Origin: Diplonema japonicum | Lineage: Eukaryota; Euglenozoa; Diplonemea; Diplonemida; Diplonemidae | Length of the DNA: 64,000 nucleotides | Direction: 5' to 3' | Assembly: GCA_964019335.1 (NCBI GenBank) | Contig: OZ025712.1 | Location: 382,705 to 446,704 of the forward strand | Shown: positions 59,610 through 64,000 of the stretch, piece after piece | How the letters are laid out: the number at the start of each line of letters is the position of its first letter | Numbering within the stretch: position 1 is the stretch's first letter | Translations under genes and position numbers: made by a program | The notes under the pieces: generated by a model | What the model was told of the DNA's origin: nothing | The model's input: only the letters and a program-made list of their open reading frames with translations | Database searches by the model: none

Positions 59610-60752
59610 GTGGATGGTGAACAGCCATTTGAGTATGTGCTCAGAAAAAGATTTTTACCCCTCACAGCTGCAACGGAATGGCAGACGGCACGTGTTGCAT
59701 ACTCGAAGGTGATGGGGGAGAAGCGATGGGTGGAGAGCAACTTCGAGCTGCAGGACATCTGCTCTGACATAGGGCTTCAGCCAGGCTCAGACGACGTGCG
59801 GAAGGCACTCGAGGAGAATGAAGGGCGGCTAGACTTTGAGGGAATCCTGCGGTTTGTGCAGTACATGAAAGCACGCCTTCTGATACCAGAGCCCCCCGAC
59901 ATCGACACCATCCGTGCCTTCGCCGCTGTCGGCGGTGATGCGGCAACCAAAGCCGACGTCGACCCCACCGCCCTGCTACGCACCTGCGAAGAGTTCGATC
60001 TCACAATACAGTTGCAGGGCCTGCTTGACACCGATTCTGTGCAAGGCTCTCTCAAATTCAACGACTTCCACAACATGTTCCACGGCAGTGACCAGCCCGC
60101 AACAAAGGTACGGCTCAAACTGGGCTACGACTACAACGCACTTCTCGAGAAGGAGATGACAACCAAGTCTCTACCCCTGCCAAGGTACCGCAGACCCACT
60201 GACTTGCTAAGGTCGCCCGCCACGCGAAGAGCTTCAACGGCCAAGTGCAAGGTTGCCAATGACAAGGTGAAGTATTACCTGGAGCTGAAGGAGAAGGGCG
60301 TCAACCCTGGGCTGTACAACGAGGGTGAAACATCGGGTGAGAATGTAGTCAATGCGACAAAAGAAGATGGAAAGGAGAAAACAGATGGCACCCAGAACAT
60401 GACAAAGAAGAAGCAGAAGAAGATGCAGGAACCCCCCAAGTCATCACCGCACACCATTCTGGGCAAGGGCACACGGGTCATCGGGCGCTCAGGGCTGTTT
60501 GTAGATGATCCCCCAAGACTGTACCCGCAGCACCTTGCAGCCACGAGTGTCCCGCCGCTACCGCCCATTAACCAGCATGGCAGAAAGAAACTGAACCCCG
60601 TGAAGAGCACCCTGTCCAGTATTGAGAAACGTATGGCAGAGCTGACCAAAAGGAAGCTCGGAGCGAAGTATAGCAAAGTCCAGCCAAGGGTGAACCTCAC
60701 AGGGTCAGTAGTAGCCCCAAAGCACGTAGAGAGTGTACTGGCAGCGCAGTAA
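59610..60752 (+). CDS. EF-hand-like protein with basic tail, start uncertain
   Basis: The frame is open from about 59582; the first in-frame ATG is at 59712 (MGEKRWVESN), giving 346 residues, but conserved-looking sequence precedes it (EYVLRKRFLPLTAATEWQTA), so a short upstream exon is likely. The N-terminal half has the paired-helix pattern of calmodulin-like domains (FELQDICSDIGLQPGSDDVR then LEENEGRLDFEGILRFVQYM; later ALLRTCEEFDLTIQ with SLKFNDFHNMF), though calcium-ligand positions are mostly missing. The C-terminal half is Lys/Pro-rich and probably disordered. It lies upstream of MMTAG2-like and UNC119 genes on the same strand. Possibly a cytoskeletal or flagellar protein, which is inference only. 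Confidence 0.62.
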   Translation: MDGEQPFEYVLRKRFLPLTAATEWQTARVAYSKVMGEKRWVESNFELQDICSDIGLQPGSDDVRKALEENEGRLDFEGILRFVQYMKARLLIPEPPDIDTIRAFAAVGGDAATKADVDPTALLRTCEEFDLTIQLQGLLDTDSVQGSLKFNDFHNMFHGSDQPATKVRLKLGYDYNALLEKEMTTKSLPLPRYRRPTDLLRSPATRRASTAKCKVANDKVKYYLELKEKGVNPGLYNEGETSGENVVNATKEDGKEKTDGTQNMTKKKQKKMQEPPKSSPHTILGKGTRVIGRSGLFVDDPPRLYPQHLAATSVPPLPPINQHGRKKLNPVKSTLSSIEKRMAELTKRKLGAKYSKVQPRVNLTGSVVAPKHVESVLAAQ

Positions 60753-60956
60753 GTTAGTTTTTACAAACTAACATAAAAAGAAAAAAATGCCCATTCCCTC
60801 ACCTTCCCTCTTTTGCTAGAGGGATCGGCTTGTACTGTATTCCGCATTGGCAGACACTGGAACTGCTGTAAGTTTCCGTCCCTTTTGAGATATCGTCATA
60901 AGTTTTCTTCAGAGCACTTGTCGCTGGCACGCTCCAGTCAGCTCAGCTCAGGATCT

Positions 60957-61710
60957 ATGTCACACAAAAATGGCTGCGACACGACCTATAAGAACAAGGA
61001 CCGTGTGAGGGGTGGCGCGGGGGAGTTCTCATGGGACCAGCTGAGGGGTGACAGGAGTGCGGCTATTGGTGAGTTCTACCTGGGGAGATCTCAAGCGTGC
61101 GAGAACTTGTGGTACAGTGGTGCGGGAGCGAAGAGGGAGCGGGCAGGGAAAAACAATGTCAGTGACATCAAGCAGCAAGAGGAAGAGATGATGAGGGAGG
61201 CGCTCGGGCTCAAGGCGATAAAGGTATGCCACATGCGCACTTCCAACCATCACACAGAGGAAGAAGACAGAGCTCACGGAACGCGAAGAAGCAGAGCTCT
61301 TGAAGAGGGACACATCGGGGGCAGAGACACACTCTGTGGGGCTGGGACTGAACCATCGCGTTAAGAAAGCAACAACTCAGTACATTGAAAACACTGGGAT
61401 CACCCCAGACGCACTGGGCAAGCGCGAGACTTACGAACAGTCACACCACTCGATCAAAGGGACAGTTGAGGAGGAGGCTGATGGGCAGAGGCAGAAGGAG
61501 CACGAGGTGCAGGACAGCATTGTAGATGGTATTAACTACTCGAAGCTGGCGAGGGGCAAGGTCCTTGCTGCTGAGAAGAAACGCCTGAAAAAACTGGAAA
61601 AGAAAGAGAAGAAGAAGAGGAAAAAGGAGAAAAAAAGGGAGAAAAAGGAAAAGAAGCACAAAAAGAGATCAAGGCGATCGAGCACTAGTACCAGTAGCAG
61701 CAGCAGCTGA
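60957..61710 (+). CDS. MMTAG2-like nuclear protein, two exons
   Basis: 239 residues from exons 60957-61223 and 61258-61710. The intron is only 34 nt (GTATGC to CACACAG) and phase 0. The N-terminal domain matches the MMTAG2 (kinase phosphorylation protein) family: VRGGAGEFSWDQLRGD, then IGEFYLGRS, LWYSGAGAKRE and EEEMMREALGLK in that order. The C-terminus is a Lys/Arg-rich run with an RS-like end (KKHKKRSRRSSTSTSSSS), as is common in splicing-associated nuclear proteins. In animals the family is a poorly characterised nuclear phosphoprotein. The start is the first ATG in a frame that is open further upstream. Confidence 0.8.
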
Positions 61711-62001
61711 AGACGAACAAAAAAAATGAACAAGCAGAAGATAAAGAAGAAGAAAGAAAAAAAAAAAATGGTGATAACTGTGGGATCTTTTTATTCCTTT
61801 GTTTCTTTCGAAATAACCCCCGCCCCCTCCTTACAACACGCAGAGGAAAAAAAGGGGGGGGGAGTGAAACTTAAAATACAAGAAGAAAAAAAAGGGGAAC
61901 AATGATATCCGCAAAGACATTGACACAGGTACAGAAAAAAAAAAGAACTAAAAAGAGAAAAAAAAACCCCTAATCCACAGGAGGACCTAGATAACCCCAC
62001 A

Positions 62002-62739
62002 ATGACACCGGAGCAGGTCTTGAAATTTAACGGGCCGACAGATGGGTTCCTGTGCTCATTGGCAGCGAACAGGTTTGGGATAGAGTTCATGTCTTTCAAG
62101 ATCAGGGATATCGAGAGCGGGCAGGTTCTGTTCCAGGTGGAGCGGGGAGAGGATGAGGTGCCGACGCCGTCTGCAACAGACGAAACAGCTGCACGGACCA
62201 TTCAGTATGATTTCCCAGCCGACTTTTTGAAGTTCCGGACTGTGGGCACGAAGCTTGTCTTCACAGTGGGTCCCAAACCCGTCCCCAACTTCAGGATGAT
62301 AGAGCGTCACTACTTCCGTGACAGGTTGGTTAAGTCCTTTGATTTCAATTTCGGGTTCTGCATTCCCAACTCCACCAACTCCTGGGAGGCAATATACGAT
62401 ATGCCTAGGCTCACTGCAGGTTTGAGAATTGAAAAAAAAAACAAAAAAACAAAAAAAAAAAAAAAAAAACAGATGAGCAAGAAGATATAATGAAGCATCC
62501 GTTCGAAACAAAATCTGACTCTTTCTATTTCGTCAACAATGAACTGATCATGCACAATAAGGTATTTCCCCCCGTTCCCCCTGTTTTCTTTCTCGCTTTT
62601 GGACGGGGGGGGGGGGGGGGGGGGTGGCACTAGTTGGCATTACCGTTATTGGTTTCTGCCGTCGGTTGTCATAAACTTCATTTCTCCACTAAAATCAAAT
62701 CACATCCCTACACAGGCTGACTACTCCTACCAAGCATGA
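62002..62739 (+). CDS. UNC119: UNC119 lipid-cargo chaperone, three exons
   Basis: 176 residues from exons 62002-62419, 62473-62561 and 62716-62739. Intron 1 (53 nt) starts GTTTGA and ends in a pure A-run plus CAG; intron 2 (154 nt) ends TACACAG and contains a run of about 20 G's. UNC119 binds myristoylated proteins in a beta-sandwich pocket and delivers them to cilia with ARL2/ARL3. The match is very close: [52 protein letters not shown] and a C-terminus [20 protein letters not shown] followed by HNKADYSYQA. The N-terminal disordered region of animal UNC119 is absent. Correct joining of the ending, a family hallmark, proves the splice sites. Confidence 0.95.
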
Positions 62740-64000
62740 TAGACAGATGCATGTGAACTAAAAAAGAAAAAAAAAAAAAACCAAAATCCACACTTTTTTT
62801 TTTTGAAAAGAACAAAAGAAGAAGTAAGGGGGTGGAGTCTTTGTAGACCGAGTCGCAAAAGGTGGTGGAAAAAAAAGAAGAGGAAGGTGTTGCCTTTCCG
62901 TAACCCCTCCTTTTTTCGTTTTTTTTTGCGAGGAAGTAAAAAAAAAGGCTTGTAATAAAGGGAATATAAATAGGGCGGGAAGGAAAAAAAAAAGAAAGAA
63001 CCCACTTTTCTTTTCTGCTGCCCAGGATATTCCTGCCTGAGAATGTTCCCTTTACTGTTATCCTTTTTTAACCGAGAGGTAAGGGTAGGTAGTGTAAAAA
63101 AAAAGAGAGGTAATTAGAAAAAGAAAAAAAATACCCCCCACCAATCCCACTCGGTCCCTGCCCCTTAAAGGAATTACTTAAATCTACACCCTTTGAAATG
63201 TTTCTTTAACGACATAATTTTTTTTTAAGGTAAAGGAAATAATAAGAATGAAGACATGAACACCCCCCCCCCCCCCCTCCCTTATCTTTATTGTCCCTTT
63301 TGGCTTGATTATCGCAAAAGGGGGGCAAAAGAAAAGGATTCTTTAAATTAGATTTTTTTCTTTTTCTTTTCCCCCCACTATTTAGTTTTTATATTTTGCC
63401 CATCCCTTACTTTCATCCCCGTTCCATTAAACCCCCCCCCCCCTTTCTTATTATTCTTCCTTGCCACCCCTCTCACCTTCTACCCCACTGCCTGTTCAAA
63501 GAAACAGAGAAAGGACCAAAAAAAAGTGTAGAGGACTCTGGGGTGGAGGGACTACGACCTGGAGAAGGTGTTGTGTCATTCTCAAACATTCCTGACTGGG
63601 TGTCTACATGATGCATAGGAGGGGGGGGGGGGGGGGGGGGGGCACAATGCTGGCAGCAACCTACCCCGCCATTTTCAATAGTTTTATAAATAAATAAAAG
63701 GGTTTTTTTTTAACTTATATTGCTGTGTTGCAATGCTGAGACCGAAGCGGACACAAAAAAAGAAATGCCTGTTGTGCATTGCTTTCAATACGGGGAAAAA
63801 AAAAGGATAGATCCAGCAGAGGAAACAAAGAAAGAGAGGGGGGCAGGGTGGGGATATTGACAGTTCTTTGATTTTTCTTCTTATTTTTTTGATGACTTCT
63901 TTTTTTTTTTTTACCCCTTATTGTTTTTTTTCTCCTTTGTTTAACCCCCCCCAAAAAAAAGAAACGCACCCTCCTTCTCTTGTCACTGCTCTCAACCATC
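62740..64000. other. Intergenic, low complexity to window end
   Basis: Purine-rich and pyrimidine-rich runs, C-runs near 63264-63279 and 63433-63443 and a G-run at 63619-63641. No gene recognised on either strand. Confidence 0.55.

Noticed and set aside
59610-59612. GTG as start of the EF-hand-like protein
   Set aside because: Non-ATG starts are rare in eukaryotic nuclear genes; an upstream exon or the ATG at 59712 is more plausible.

Overview
This window is nuclear DNA of a unicellular eukaryote. It carries short spliceosomal introns, core histone genes, three tRNAs, an ER glycoprotein quality-control gene, a golgin, a USP-type deubiquitinase and an UNC119-type ciliary lipid-cargo protein. 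UNC119 hints at a flagellate. I cannot name the species. Exons are GC-balanced, while introns, leaders and intergenic DNA are full of A/T runs and some pure G or C runs. Histones H2B, H3 and H4 are all strongly divergent.

Layout. From 1 to about 47.1 kb nearly every protein gene is on the minus strand: GMP synthase (partial), a small ER membrane protein, a three-exon gene, two copies of ribosomal protein eL41 (25 residues each), an RPAC2-like RNA polymerase subunit, an EF-hand/SRPK-like kinase, a 1362-residue coiled-coil protein ending in an ADP-ribosyltransferase-like domain, histones H2B, H4 and H3, a sedolisin protease, two nearly identical HSP70 genes, a UBA-UIM-USP deubiquitinase, two small paralogues, a mitochondrial-type membrane protein, glucosidase II beta, NMN adenylyltransferase, a CASP golgin, a 74-residue spliced gene and two LVIVD beta-propeller paralogues. 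From 47.1 to 52.7 kb there is a repeat-rich strand-switch region with LINE remnants and minisatellites. From 52.7 kb onward genes are on the plus strand: four tandem copies of a secreted 286-residue protein, an EF-hand-like protein, an MMTAG2-like protein and UNC119.

Non-coding content. Five tandem copies of a roughly 160-nt structured RNA candidate lie at 5.6-6.8 kb, with G-U and compensatory changes that support hairpins on the plus strand. A mosaic array of two other repeated blocks lies between H4 and H3. tRNA-Asn, tRNA-Trp and tRNA-Phe lie at 17.0-18.8 kb.

The most unusual general feature is intron structure. Ten of the twelve introns I could place are 42-62 nt long and have an A-rich or pure poly(A) run directly before the CAG acceptor, where a polypyrimidine tract is expected. 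Several start codons also sit directly behind an A-run. There is evidence for recent duplication and gene conversion at four places: eL41, HSP70, the LVIVD pair and the secreted family.
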